Origin: Nitrososphaera sp.
Lineage (GTDB): Archaea > Thermoproteota > Nitrososphaeria > Nitrososphaerales > Nitrososphaeraceae
Assembly (NCBI RefSeq): GCF_013388945.1
Contig: NZ_JACAEH010000001.1
Coordinates: 1 to 64,000, forward strand
Length of the DNA stretch: 64,000 bases
Direction of reading: 5' to 3'
The notes beneath the pieces are model-generated. The model did no database searches and was not told where the DNA came from. It saw nothing but the letters and a program-made list of their open reading frames with translations. The position numbers and the translations under genes are program-made. Below are positions 25,236 to 32,333 of the stretch, piece by piece (position 1 is the stretch's first letter; every line of letters starts with the position of its first letter).

Positions 25236-26189
25236 TTGGCGACAAAGCCCGCTGAAGAGATACCATGGATTTCCGTTAATAATGTCTTGAAAACGATTCC
25301 CATCAAATCTAATACCACTTGGGCAGAGCTAATCGTCGCTGAGAAGAAGGAAACTAAAGAGAAGTATCTACGTCTGCGACGCTTCAAACAGGCATATAGT
25401 ATCAAGTCTGCTGAAGACTTGGCAAGCATGATAGAGGTTCTTCAACTAGGAGCTCAGGAACTTGGATGGCAGAAAGGTTTGGAGAGTCTATATCAAAAAT
25501 TCACAGATGAAGTCACTAGCCTCAGACAAGCTCGTATCAAAGACAAAGAGCGTATTCAGGAAATGACAAAAGTTCTCTCGGAGCTCCGTGAGACTCAGAT
25601 GAGCCTAGAACTGCCAACCTACAAAGAGCATCTGGCCGAATTCAAACGTCTCATGAAGAATTCCAAGAAGGAACAGGAATTGCAGGAGTTCTTGGAGAAT
25701 CATGTCTGGATGTTTGGCATGGAGTATATCGAGACTCAGTTACGTGGCTTCTCGCAATTTGAATTACCCGGCACTAGGTTCGATTTTCTTCTACAGAGAT
25801 ACGACACATTCTATGACATAATCGAGCTGAAGCAGCCCAAAGTGAATCTGTTTGATGAAAAGCCTTCTGAAGATCAGACGTTGCTGCCTACAGTCGCACC
25901 TTCGAGGAAGACACCGATTTCTCAGGAACTAAAGAATGCTATTTCACAGATGATTGACTATTTGGAAGCCGCAGATGATTGGGCTCCCGGCCTTTTGAAA
26001 CGATATGGTGTCGTCCTACATAAGCCAAAGGGGATAATCGTTATCGGTAGGCGCGAAGACTATGGAAAGGCGATAAAGACGCTGAACTATTACTTCAATC
26101 ACTTCCAAATATTGACATACGATGATATCTACGACCAAGCAAGTGAATTCGTCAAAAGGATAGGAAAACGGAAAGTGCAGAAAAAATAG
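25236..26189 (+). CDS. sduA: Shedu-type antiviral nuclease (SduA, DUF4263)
   Basis: This 317-residue protein has an N-terminal helical/coiled-coil region (about 55-125). The C-terminal DUF4263 nuclease follows: KKEQELQEFLENHVWMFG (about 144-161), PGTRFDFLL with candidate catalytic Asp 183, IIELKQP with Glu 197 and Lys 199, then ELKNAISQMIDYL and KGIIVIGRRED. This is the Shedu pattern of the PD-(D/E)xK fold. Shedu gives phage resistance by DNA cleavage (known). A zinc-finger gene follows after 10 nt. Catalytic residues look intact. Confidence 0.88.
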   Translation: MATKPAEEIPWISVNNVLKTIPIKSNTTWAELIVAEKKETKEKYLRLRRFKQAYSIKSAEDLASMIEVLQLGAQELGWQKGLESLYQKFTDEVTSLRQARIKDKERIQEMTKVLSELRETQMSLELPTYKEHLAEFKRLMKNSKKEQELQEFLENHVWMFGMEYIETQLRGFSQFELPGTRFDFLLQRYDTFYDIIELKQPKVNLFDEKPSEDQTLLPTVAPSRKTPISQELKNAISQMIDYLEAADDWAPGLLKRYGVVLHKPKGIIVIGRREDYGKAIKTLNYYFNHFQILTYDDIYDQASEFVKRIGKRKVQKK

Positions 26190-26199
26190 GTGATATGGT

Positions 26200-26628
26200 A
26201 TGGACTCTACGACGGCAGAATCGCACACGTGTGCTCGGTGTTTCATAGCTTTTGATAAGGAGCCTCGATGCAATGTTGATGTCGGTTTCGTTGAAGAAGG
26301 GGGTATGATGAATGGCCCACTTTGCGATAGCTGCGCCAGCCGTCTGTATGACTGGATAATAGATGGAATGTATGAAGACATGGATAGACGGGAAGGACGA
26401 ACCCCTTCACCTCCGCCCGATTATTTCAAGACCCTTGCTTTAGGGACTTTTCTTGCGACGAACAGTGCTGAAGAAATTAGACTTGGATTGAAGTATCATA
26501 CCACTCATCACTTGACAGACAAGGCTATCCGGTCTGGCCAATTAGACCCCGATTGCTTTTTCTGTAAAATGCTAAGCGAATATGAAATCAAAAAGAATAG
26601 GCAGAGCAAACAGACAAGGCTGTTCTAA
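26200..26628 (+). CDS. Cys/His-rich protein next to Shedu, 142 aa
   Basis: Starts 10 nt after the Shedu stop on the same strand, so probably co-transcribed. Cysteines occur as CARC (about 11-14), LCDSC (about 42-45) and CFFC (about 119-122), with TTHH nearby, suggesting two zinc sites around a helical middle. Not recognised. Context suggests a Shedu partner, target sensor or regulator (inference only). Confidence 0.7.
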   Translation: MDSTTAESHTCARCFIAFDKEPRCNVDVGFVEEGGMMNGPLCDSCASRLYDWIIDGMYEDMDRREGRTPSPPPDYFKTLALGTFLATNSAEEIRLGLKYHTTHHLTDKAIRSGQLDPDCFFCKMLSEYEIKKNRQSKQTRLF

Positions 26629-26802
26629 CTACAATTCCTGAAGTTTGTCAAGAACTTCAGCGATGAGTAGTGCTTCATGTGTCAATTGCTTGTGCTTCTT
26701 CAAGATTCTATGCTTCAGAGTTCGCCTGTAGGTGGGAGCATATCTATTGACTTTGTCGGCCTTTAGGTCTTCAATGAATTTTAGTTCTGCTTTGCTCAGC
26801 AT
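26629..26802 (-). CDS. Small basic helical protein sharing a motif with int(N), 57 aa
   Basis: A 57-residue product beginning LSKAELKFIEDLKADKVNRY and ending with a Lys/Arg-rich stretch and a Leu-rich helix. It shares the order LxKxEL-(F/W)-(I/L)-x(n)-Y-x(3-5)-basic-I-x-KK with the integrase N-terminal fragment, and I recall such segments in many thaumarchaeal proteins. Probably a DNA-binding regulator. The start ATG lies 24-33 nt after a TATA element; the 3' end abuts the convergent 26200 gene. Confidence 0.7.
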   Translation of the reverse strand: MLSKAELKFIEDLKADKVNRYAPTYRRTLKHRILKKHKQLTHEALLIAEVLDKLQEL

Positions 26803-26825
26803 TTTGGTGGTCCCGTGTTATCTCC

Positions 26826-26881
26826 GTATTATAGAAAGATTCCTCTTTGAGTGTTGCGGTTTTTAGCAACAGCTTTATATA
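26826..26881. promoter_or_regulatory. Divergent promoter pair
   Basis: Minus-strand TCTATAATAC (26826-26835) serves ATG 26802. Plus-strand CTTTATATA (26873-26881) serves ATG 26905. Each is 24-33 nt from its start codon, giving leaderless transcripts in both directions. Confidence 0.65.
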
Positions 26882-26904
26882 GACCGTGTTAGGTTGGCCG
26901 TGGC

Positions 26905-27111
26905 ATGACAGCAAGTCAAAAACATGAGGAATTGAGCACTCCAACCCTGCCACAGGGCGCCAGTCGAATGAACTTGCAGAAATTGACCACCGTCGGTGGA
27001 CGAACTGCCACAAGGCTCGCCAGACACCTGGATGGTCCCGGTGGAGCAGTGCAGTTTCAGCAAAGGAAGCAGAACGGAAAGGTTGTCATTGACGTCTACT
27101 TGGTGGACTGA
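26905..27111 (+). CDS. Hypothetical protein, 68 aa
   Basis: A 68-residue product with a polar N-terminus and a C-terminal two-stranded end (VQFQQRKQNGKVVIDVYLVD). No known motif. Supported by a good TATA box at the right distance and by isolation from any competing frame. Confidence 0.6.
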   Translation: MTASQKHEELSTPTLPQGASRMNLQKLTTVGGRTATRLARHLDGPGGAVQFQQRKQNGKVVIDVYLVD

Positions 27112-27160
27112 AGGGGCATGAACTGAGCACTCCGATTCTTTTCTCCACAGGCGATCTTCC

Positions 27161-27358
27161 ATGAGCTGCAAAAATCTTTGTCTGCGAATACCCACTAGAA
27201 CCTCACTTCAAGGTAATTCCTATTCTGGCCAGAACAACTTCAAAGGCTGTATAACCTGTTATTGCGGATTCTTTGGCCTATCTGAAAATTTTTGTCCCTG
27301 CTGTAGAACGAAACTCCGCACGCATTCGCGCCATGCAAAGAATGTGAAGAGGTTCTAA
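27161..27358 (+). CDS. Small thaumarchaeal-type zinc-finger protein, 65 aa
   Basis: The C-terminal half reads C-x2-C-x-C, then ENFCPCCRTKLRTHSR, followed by basic residues. I recognise this as a small zinc-finger type repeated in thaumarchaeal genomes, with a conserved FCPCC-x3-LRT core. Function unknown; likely DNA or RNA binding. The 3' end overlaps the convergent 27355 gene by 4 nt. Confidence 0.65.
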   Translation: MSCKNLCLRIPTRTSLQGNSYSGQNNFKGCITCYCGFFGLSENFCPCCRTKLRTHSRHAKNVKRF

Positions 27359-28011
27359 CGCAACGTAGATTGTTTGCTTTCTTCATCACTTGCCTTCTTC
27401 AATAGAATCCTAGCAAAATCTGACAGCCAGTATCTATCAGAACCGCTCTCATAGTGGATATAGTAATAATCATAATTAGGATCGAGCAGTCCTTCCTTCT
27501 TAATGCGTTGATAGATTCTGCCGTATAGATTTATCTTCTTAGGGCGAGATAGACTCTGGAAGCGACTTTTGACCTCGTCAACTGTGCTTTGCGACGACAT
27601 TCCAAGAAAGGACAAGACGAGATCGAGAACCTTGCGGGACGCCTTCATGTGTTCAAGAAGTCCTTTCAACTCCCGGGCAATTGCCTCATCCTTCTCATCC
27701 GGTGAGAATTTGGCTGATCCGTCTCTTTCGCATTTTAGATGCATTCCGTGTTTTCTTTTGTCGAATAAATGAAATGGAGACGAAGCCAGTCTGTCCATTA
27801 CTGTGCTCTTGGGCAGGCCTCTGAATTGCTTAGTTCTCAATGCAGAATCTCTGGAATATGCTCGTTCGATATCAGCTAGAATCAGGGACTCTGCGAGCTT
27901 GTCCCAATTCCTGACTGCCTTGCCAATTTTTTTCTTGTATGAATCGGCGTATCTTTGTTTCAAGATTCTGGCCAGAATCTTTCGTGTCTTATCTTTTGAA
28001 ACAGAGGCCAT
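27355..28011 (-). CDS. Hypothetical basic protein, 218 aa
   Basis: The ATG at 28011 is favoured over 28020 and 28029 because the minus-strand GGCTAAATAC lies about 25-35 nt upstream. The protein is very basic and helical in the first half and contains a winged-helix-like C-terminal part (INLYGRIYQRIKKEGLLDPN). It may bind DNA. No family recognised. Transcribed against the defence genes around it. Confidence 0.65.
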   Translation of the reverse strand: MASVSKDKTRKILARILKQRYADSYKKKIGKAVRNWDKLAESLILADIERAYSRDSALRTKQFRGLPKSTVMDRLASSPFHLFDKRKHGMHLKCERDGSAKFSPDEKDEAIARELKGLLEHMKASRKVLDLVLSFLGMSSQSTVDEVKSRFQSLSRPKKINLYGRIYQRIKKEGLLDPNYDYYYIHYESGSDRYWLSDFARILLKKASDEESKQSTLR

Positions 28012-28159
28012 TTTACCCATATTATGCAAGACGAGTATTTAGCCTCTAGTGCTTTTTAGCAGAATATGACCGTTTTAAATAAATCCGGCATAATCCATCA
28101 AATCCGGCTTAGTCATCAGGATCGCTTCTTTGTAGTCGACTAAGTTCGTCAGGCAAGGT

Positions 28160-28366
28160 TCAGTAGGGCTTCCTCTTATTTTGGTTCCTAAGCTTCGACT
28201 GTCTTTGTTTTGATGCGGCGCATAGGCTACAGTTCGGATCAGGATTGACAATCTTCAGGCCTGCGCCAACGTGGTCTCTGAAGTGGATTATGTCTGCTTC
28301 CATCGTCGAGAGAATTCTGTCCGCCCGCTTTATTGCGTCTGACAAATCAGAAGACCGCTCACTCAT
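28160..28366 (-). CDS. Hypothetical protein, 68 aa
   Basis: A helical N-terminus (RSSDLSDAIKRADRILSTME), then NPDPNCSLCAASKQRQSKLR, a single CxxC and a basic tail. The start is 48 nt from the divergent SIR2 gene, so the two share the 28367-28414 control region. Not recognised; it could be the regulator of the SIR2 gene (inference from position). Confidence 0.55.
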   Translation of the reverse strand: MSERSSDLSDAIKRADRILSTMEADIIHFRDHVGAGLKIVNPDPNCSLCAASKQRQSKLRNQNKRKPY

Positions 28367-28414
28367 GTTAGAGAAATCTTATAGGTAGCATATTACAGCT
28401 TCGAGTATACTCCA

Positions 28415-29473
28415 ATGAGAATAGCTCTGTTTCTGGGTGCGGGAGCGTCAGTGGCATACGGCAAACCTACAACTCGTGACATCAAGAACAAGCTCCAGTC
28501 CAAATATCGCACGAATAACCCGCCGACTGACGCTAGGAGCATTCTCTTCTCATTCCTAGATAACTATCATTTTAACGACATCGAAGATGTCTTACAATCG
28601 ATATATGAATGGGATCGCCTTCGGGATAGTCACGCCATAAAATATCTCTCAGATGAGAAGAGAACGGCGTATATCCAAACACCTAGTCATCAAGTGCCTT
28701 TTCCTACATTTCTAAAACAAGTGAAAGAGGTTAAGGAAATAATAGAAGACGACATCTTTGAGAACTATTCTTGGGATAGGACGAAGAATGGCATTCTGCT
28801 GGAAATCATGGCCAGACTGATCGCTGTGGTAGGAAAGTCTGGAGAAGCGCACATTTTTACGACTAACTATGATAGAGCTGTCGAACAATTCTGCATTTTG
28901 AATTCGGCAGCATTCAAACTGATTGATGGCTTTGGCCCTGATTCTGGGCTCGGTATGTATACTTGGACGAACAACACATATCTCCAACAAGACAGAGAAA
29001 ATGATAGAAAATCAGTATATCTATACAAACTGCATGGTTCTCTCGATTGGAAACGAAATTCTGATGGTATTATCGTGAAGACTGGAATAGAGAGAAGAAC
29101 CAACGATCCTAACATTTCGGAGAATATCGCAATAATGCCTACCATCTCGCCGAAGGATGGTGCAGAGAAAGAGCCGTTTAAGACTATACTCCAACACTTC
29201 TCACGTTTCATGAATGAAGCCGATGTGTGCATAGTCATAGGTTATTCTTTCAGAGATGCCCACATTAACGAGGTTTTCAGCTCTTTCTTGTCGCATAGTG
29301 GACGGTTGATTGTAGTCTCGCCAAACGCCAAAGCAGATGTCTTCGGGAACCTCTATGGTCTGCAGCTTCATGAAGACAGAATTATTCCGAATATCGTTCC
29401 CGTAGAGCAATACTTGACAGAGACGACAATTCATGAGATAATAAGTGAGATTAGCAAGCATTTGCAGAAGTGA
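28415..29473 (+). CDS. SIR2-domain protein, probable antiviral NADase
   Basis: This 352-residue protein begins with the nucleotide-binding FLGAGASVAYGKPTTRD (about 5-21) and has FTTNYDRAVE (about 148-157), a KLHGSLDW catalytic-site segment and IVIGYSFRDAHIN near the end, all typical of SIR2-like proteins in defence systems. These deplete NAD+ on infection (known for several systems). No fused effector or sensor domain is seen; the 148-residue protein downstream is the only candidate partner. TATA-like CTTATAGG near 28378. Confidence 0.85.
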   Translation: MRIALFLGAGASVAYGKPTTRDIKNKLQSKYRTNNPPTDARSILFSFLDNYHFNDIEDVLQSIYEWDRLRDSHAIKYLSDEKRTAYIQTPSHQVPFPTFLKQVKEVKEIIEDDIFENYSWDRTKNGILLEIMARLIAVVGKSGEAHIFTTNYDRAVEQFCILNSAAFKLIDGFGPDSGLGMYTWTNNTYLQQDRENDRKSVYLYKLHGSLDWKRNSDGIIVKTGIERRTNDPNISENIAIMPTISPKDGAEKEPFKTILQHFSRFMNEADVCIVIGYSFRDAHINEVFSSFLSHSGRLIVVSPNAKADVFGNLYGLQLHEDRIIPNIVPVEQYLTETTIHEIISEISKHLQK

Positions 29474-29527
29474 ACTCGACTCTCAAAAGATACAAGTATA
29501 AGAAGTCAATCATTCTTTCACTATCGA

Positions 29528-29974
29528 ATGTCTGACTTCACGAAGGAGGCTGGAGCACTTGAGCGCCTAAGGCAGTTAATGGGTCATGAACAAGATGGCA
29601 GCTCCCAACTAGCTGCGGAAGTGCAAAAAGCCGTTGCAGATGATTTTCTCAAGGCTCCGAGACGGACGCTTACACGAATATACGACAAGTTGGACATCTT
29701 AAAGGCTGCCGGACTTGACGTCGGTCTGCATGAAATGAGACATCACCTATTCGACAAGCAACTAGAAGACGCAACACACCAACTAAAGGAAGTAGCTGGT
29801 AAGGCGGACACAACTGAAGGTGAAGACTGGATCGAAATGCACGTTGATGCCTATCAAGACTACCTCTTTACCATATTATACATCAATGCGCTGGAACAGG
29901 AAGTCGACTTACAGTGCAGAAACTACATCAAAATGGCGGGGAAATTGTTAGGCGATGAAACTCACGGGTCATAG
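29528..29974 (+). CDS. Helical protein downstream of SIR2, 148 aa
   Basis: The product is almost entirely helical with no cysteines or enzyme motif; HEMRHHLFDKQ around residue 70 is the most distinctive segment. It has its own TATA element AAGTATAAG (29494-29502), 26-34 nt before the ATG. It follows the SIR2 gene by 54 nt. Not recognised; a sensor or inhibitor of SIR2 is possible (inference). Confidence 0.65.
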   Translation: MSDFTKEAGALERLRQLMGHEQDGSSQLAAEVQKAVADDFLKAPRRTLTRIYDKLDILKAAGLDVGLHEMRHHLFDKQLEDATHQLKEVAGKADTTEGEDWIEMHVDAYQDYLFTILYINALEQEVDLQCRNYIKMAGKLLGDETHGS

Positions 29975-29980
29975 TCTAGA

Positions 29981-31090
29981 CTAGTCGTCAGGACCGCCTC
30001 TCTCAGTGCGCTTCCAGTCAGGATACTCGCCGTGAACGTAAGTCAATAACTCGTTGGTGTTTTTGCCACCGTGTTTTCGCACAGACTTTGCCAACGCTCC
30101 CCTCTCCACGGCGTCCAGACCGGTATAGCACAGTCCCGCTACCTTCTTGCCGAGTTCGGTAAGCCCTGTGACGTGACCATCAACATACAATAGCCCAACC
30201 TTCACCAACTGCCGCACTTTCTCTTCTAGCCCGATACTCCACGGGCCTCTTGGATATGGAACAAAATCATGATGCAGATAACCGACTTCTTCTTTATCGA
30301 CTAGAAATGCAAGCTTGTGCAGCATTAACTTTGACTCCATTGGCTTGTCGTGAGCAAAGTAGACGGCCAGTAGCCATTCTCCCTCTTTATCTCCCGGCTG
30401 CAGATGGTCATAGTTCTCGTTTATTTTCTGAGACAGGAATAATGGAACAGTCCGCCGTTCTGCCTCATTTATTACGTATAGCCGGTCGACCATGAAGGAG
30501 AGGGGCTTCCATACCTTTTCAGCCTCTTTTGCCACTAGAGGTCGTATGTGATCTGGGATGTTTTCCACCAGATAGATGTGCTCATAAAGCGATCCCAAGC
30601 TCTCTTTGTCAAGCTCAGGAAAGTGACGATGCGTGACGTCTATTACCGCACGTGTCAGAGCGGAAAGCCTCTGTGTAGTTGGAATGGGCAGGCCGAAGTT
30701 TGCCGGTAGTTTCTTACGCCATGCGTCCTCAGGATTCATTCTCGTTGGTGGGCTTGGTTCTATTTGGAAAGCTGGGAAAACCGCCACGGTCCGTCGCAAG
30801 TCTTCTATCCACGGCTCGATTCTCCCACGCCAGGCGACAACTCCCGTTAAGGTGATGTGCGGTCTGTCAGTCGGTTTCAATGTTGGGAATACAACTGCTA
30901 GTCGGTCGGAGATCAGTCTCAGCTGCGGTAGGACATGTGGAGGAGGTATGATACATACCGAGTTTAGACTGACCGCCTCCAGAGTCAAAGGACATAATGA
31001 ATTACATTCGCAGGCTATTAGCCTATCGTCAATAGCCGAGTATCGTTTCCTGTAATCGTGATAGTATAGACCTGATCCGCTTAATTTCAT
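29981..31090 (-). CDS. 2H-phosphoesterase domain fused to a Panacea/SocA-like domain
   Basis: The open frame is 369 residues. The first half matches 2'-5' RNA ligase-like 2H enzymes: NSVCIIPPPH (about 43-52), H78-I-T80, and H171-I-Y173 as the second His motif. The second half (about 230-369) has LMLHKLAFLVDKE, PYPRGPWSIGLEEKV, a wing with TGLTELGKKVA, and ELLTYVHGEYPDWK, like phage-associated Panacea/SocA-type domains. 2H enzymes open cyclic nucleotides or RNA phosphodiesters. ATG 31090 overlaps int(C) by 62 nt; TTG 30988 is a plausible later start. Confidence 0.7.
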   Translation of the reverse strand: MKLSGSGLYYHDYRKRYSAIDDRLIACECNSLCPLTLEAVSLNSVCIIPPPHVLPQLRLISDRLAVVFPTLKPTDRPHITLTGVVAWRGRIEPWIEDLRRTVAVFPAFQIEPSPPTRMNPEDAWRKKLPANFGLPIPTTQRLSALTRAVIDVTHRHFPELDKESLGSLYEHIYLVENIPDHIRPLVAKEAEKVWKPLSFMVDRLYVINEAERRTVPLFLSQKINENYDHLQPGDKEGEWLLAVYFAHDKPMESKLMLHKLAFLVDKEEVGYLHHDFVPYPRGPWSIGLEEKVRQLVKVGLLYVDGHVTGLTELGKKVAGLCYTGLDAVERGALAKSVRKHGGKNTNELLTYVHGEYPDWKRTERGGPDD

Positions 31091-31883
31091 CTGGAAAATC
31101 TGGCCTGAAGTAATGACGAGCGAAGATGGTGCTTGGTGTTCTACCTTGAAGCAAGTCTATTAATTCGCTCTCAATACCAGACATCCTGAGATGCGTGGAG
31201 AAGATTTTCCTACAGTATCCCATATGCATGGCTAGGCCCCGTTCTTCAAGCACCATCCTCAATGCTGTATAGCTGTGAATTCCTGCCTTTCTAGCCACAT
31301 TGATAATCGAGTCGTCGACTGTGCTGATGTATGCCTTCTTTGTCCTTCTGATAAAATCGGACTTGAACCGATAATGCTCAAGCACCATCGACTCCTTCTT
31401 CAGATAGTTGTCGAGCTCGTTCTGGACGTAGTAGATGCTCATAATCGCTTCACCCGGTCTGAGCCCAGTCAGTGTGTCGTAGAGAAGCATGTTGGCGTAG
31501 GAAGCAGGTATCTTGGAGCAGGCGTCTTTGAGCCACTCCATCATCACTTTATAATTTGCGTCATTATTGATGATGGCATGGAATGCTTCAAGTCCGTCAC
31601 TATTAGACCACTTTAGCTGATGTCGTTCTTTCAGCATCTCCCACATGTCATAGCATCCCATGAACTTTGAGAGCGCCGCCAATGCCTTCATAGCGTGTTT
31701 GCGTTTGTCGTCAGACAGCTGCAGAAGCTCCTGAGCGTTGGTCTCCGCCAGAACATGAGCATACCGACGAGCATAAGAAAACGTATCATACGCTGTCTTT
31801 TCATTCTGGTTCTGTAGCAGATACGTCTTGAAGTTCTTCCAGAATTCATCAGCTTTCTCCGGTGGTGTAGTCCGGTTAAGCAT
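31029..31883 (-). CDS. int(C): catalytic fragment of the partitioned tyrosine integrase
   Basis: A 284-residue fragment from ATG 31883, with the frame open upstream through attR to 32018 and closed by TAA in the tRNA at 32028-32030. It contains tyrosine recombinase motifs: TGLRPGEA (Arg I), CRKIFSTHLR (Arg II with His), LLQGRTPSTI and the nucleophile in ARHYFRP. Fused through the repeat with int(N) it gives a gene of 395 codons including the stop. The enzyme would catalyse integration at tRNA-Glu. No promoter of its own is evident apart from possible read-through from the tRNA gene. Confidence 0.9.
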   Translation of the reverse strand: MLNRTTPPEKADEFWKNFKTYLLQNQNEKTAYDTFSYARRYAHVLAETNAQELLQLSDDKRKHAMKALAALSKFMGCYDMWEMLKERHQLKWSNSDGLEAFHAIINNDANYKVMMEWLKDACSKIPASYANMLLYDTLTGLRPGEAIMSIYYVQNELDNYLKKESMVLEHYRFKSDFIRRTKKAYISTVDDSIINVARKAGIHSYTALRMVLEERGLAMHMGYCRKIFSTHLRMSGIESELIDLLQGRTPSTIFARHYFRPDFPDEIKRIRSILSRLQETILGY

Positions 31884-31969
31884 TGAGCACGGTTCAAGGC
31901 GGCTTACTGTATTTGGTAAGGTTGGAAAACTACGATCTTGGCCAGATTGTTGGGAATGTGTGAATGAGA

Positions 31970-32018
31970 GAAAAGTGCTCCGGCCGGGATTTGAACCCGG
32001 GATCTCCGCCTTGAGAGG
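31970..32018. repeat. attR: right 49-bp copy of the integration repeat
   Basis: Direct repeat of 17813-17861. It comprises the 3' 43 nt of the intact tRNA-Glu gene plus 6 nt beyond its end, and it also lies inside the open frame extending int(C) upstream. The element supplies this 3' part of the tRNA, so the tRNA stays functional. Confidence 0.93.
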
Positions 32019-32051
32019 GCGAAATGCTTAACCGGACTACACCACCGGAGC
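31976..32051 (-). tRNA. tRNA-Glu (anticodon CUC)
   Basis: 76 nt on the minus strand fold into a full cloverleaf: acceptor GCTCCGG pairing with CCGGAGC, a D-arm, a CGCC/GGCG anticodon stem around loop CTCTCAA (anticodon CTC), and T-arm CCGGG-TTCAAAT-CCCGG. Discriminator A; CCA is not encoded. No intron is apparent. A TATA-like CATTTTTATG lies about 25 nt upstream (near 32074-32084). It is the integration target of the element. Confidence 0.95.
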
Positions 32052-32098
32052 TTGGAACTTGTGAAATTCGCTCTTCATAAAAATGTAACTTTGCAGGC

Positions 32099-32333
32099 GG
32101 CTTTGTAAAAAAAGTCCGCCTTAAAAGAACTAATTCTGCGCACGAGATTGTTTTTGCCTCTTGCCCTCCTGCAAAATTGTATCATTTTTTCGTGCTCAAA
32201 ATGTTACACGATGTAACATTTTTTCTGCGGGTAGAAAAGGGTTCGAGACCTGTCCGGATTGGGTACAGAGTCCGACCCTAGCTTTGTAAATGTGCAGGCA
32301 GAGGCATCTAGAGGCGGCTTTTTTTACAAAGCC
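32099..32333. mobile_element. MITE-like 235-bp insertion with IS5/IS903-like ends
   Basis: Perfect 16-bp terminal inverted repeats (GGCTTTGTAAAAAAAG at 32099-32114; its complement at 32318-32333) are flanked by a perfect 9-bp target duplication TTTGCAGGC (32090-32098 and 32334-32342). The interior has no gene. IS903-group elements (IS5 family) have ends starting GGCTTTGT and make 9-bp duplications (known), so this is probably a non-autonomous relative. It fills most of the gap between the tRNA and the 32413 gene. Confidence 0.82.
32198..32222. repeat. Hairpin inside the MITE-like element
   Basis: A perfect 11-bp inverted repeat (AAAATGTTACA, 3-nt spacer CGA, then its complement) followed by further T residues. 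It may be a subterminal transposase-binding structure or act as a transcription terminator. Confidence 0.6.

Larger units (their letters stand above)
17813..32018. mobile_element. Integrated mobile element in tRNA-Glu, 14,157-bp unit
   Basis: The element is bounded by perfect 49-bp direct repeats derived from the tRNA-Glu(CUC) gene, with the intact tRNA at the right end and the integrase gene split between both ends. Gene content differs from the flanks: helicase, tape-measure-like protein, Lon-like domain, Shedu, SIR2, 2H-phosphoesterase and many unknowns. Base composition is visibly more A+T-rich than the flanking chromosome. No capsid, portal, terminase or conjugation gene was recognised. 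It may be a satellite, a decayed provirus or an integrative plasmid-like element. Confidence 0.93.

Noticed and set aside
17813-32018. Capsid, portal, terminase, Cas genes or a CRISPR array in the element
   Set aside because: I looked for these by motif and repeat pattern and saw none; divergent versions among the unknown proteins cannot be excluded.
32239-32290. GGGTTCGAGACCT, resembling a tRNA T-arm
   Set aside because: No acceptor or anticodon stem can be built around it; it lies inside the MITE-like element.
32281-32290. Third copy of GCTTTGTAAA as a separate regulatory site
   Set aside because: It lies within the MITE-like element and is better seen as an internal copy of part of the terminal repeat.
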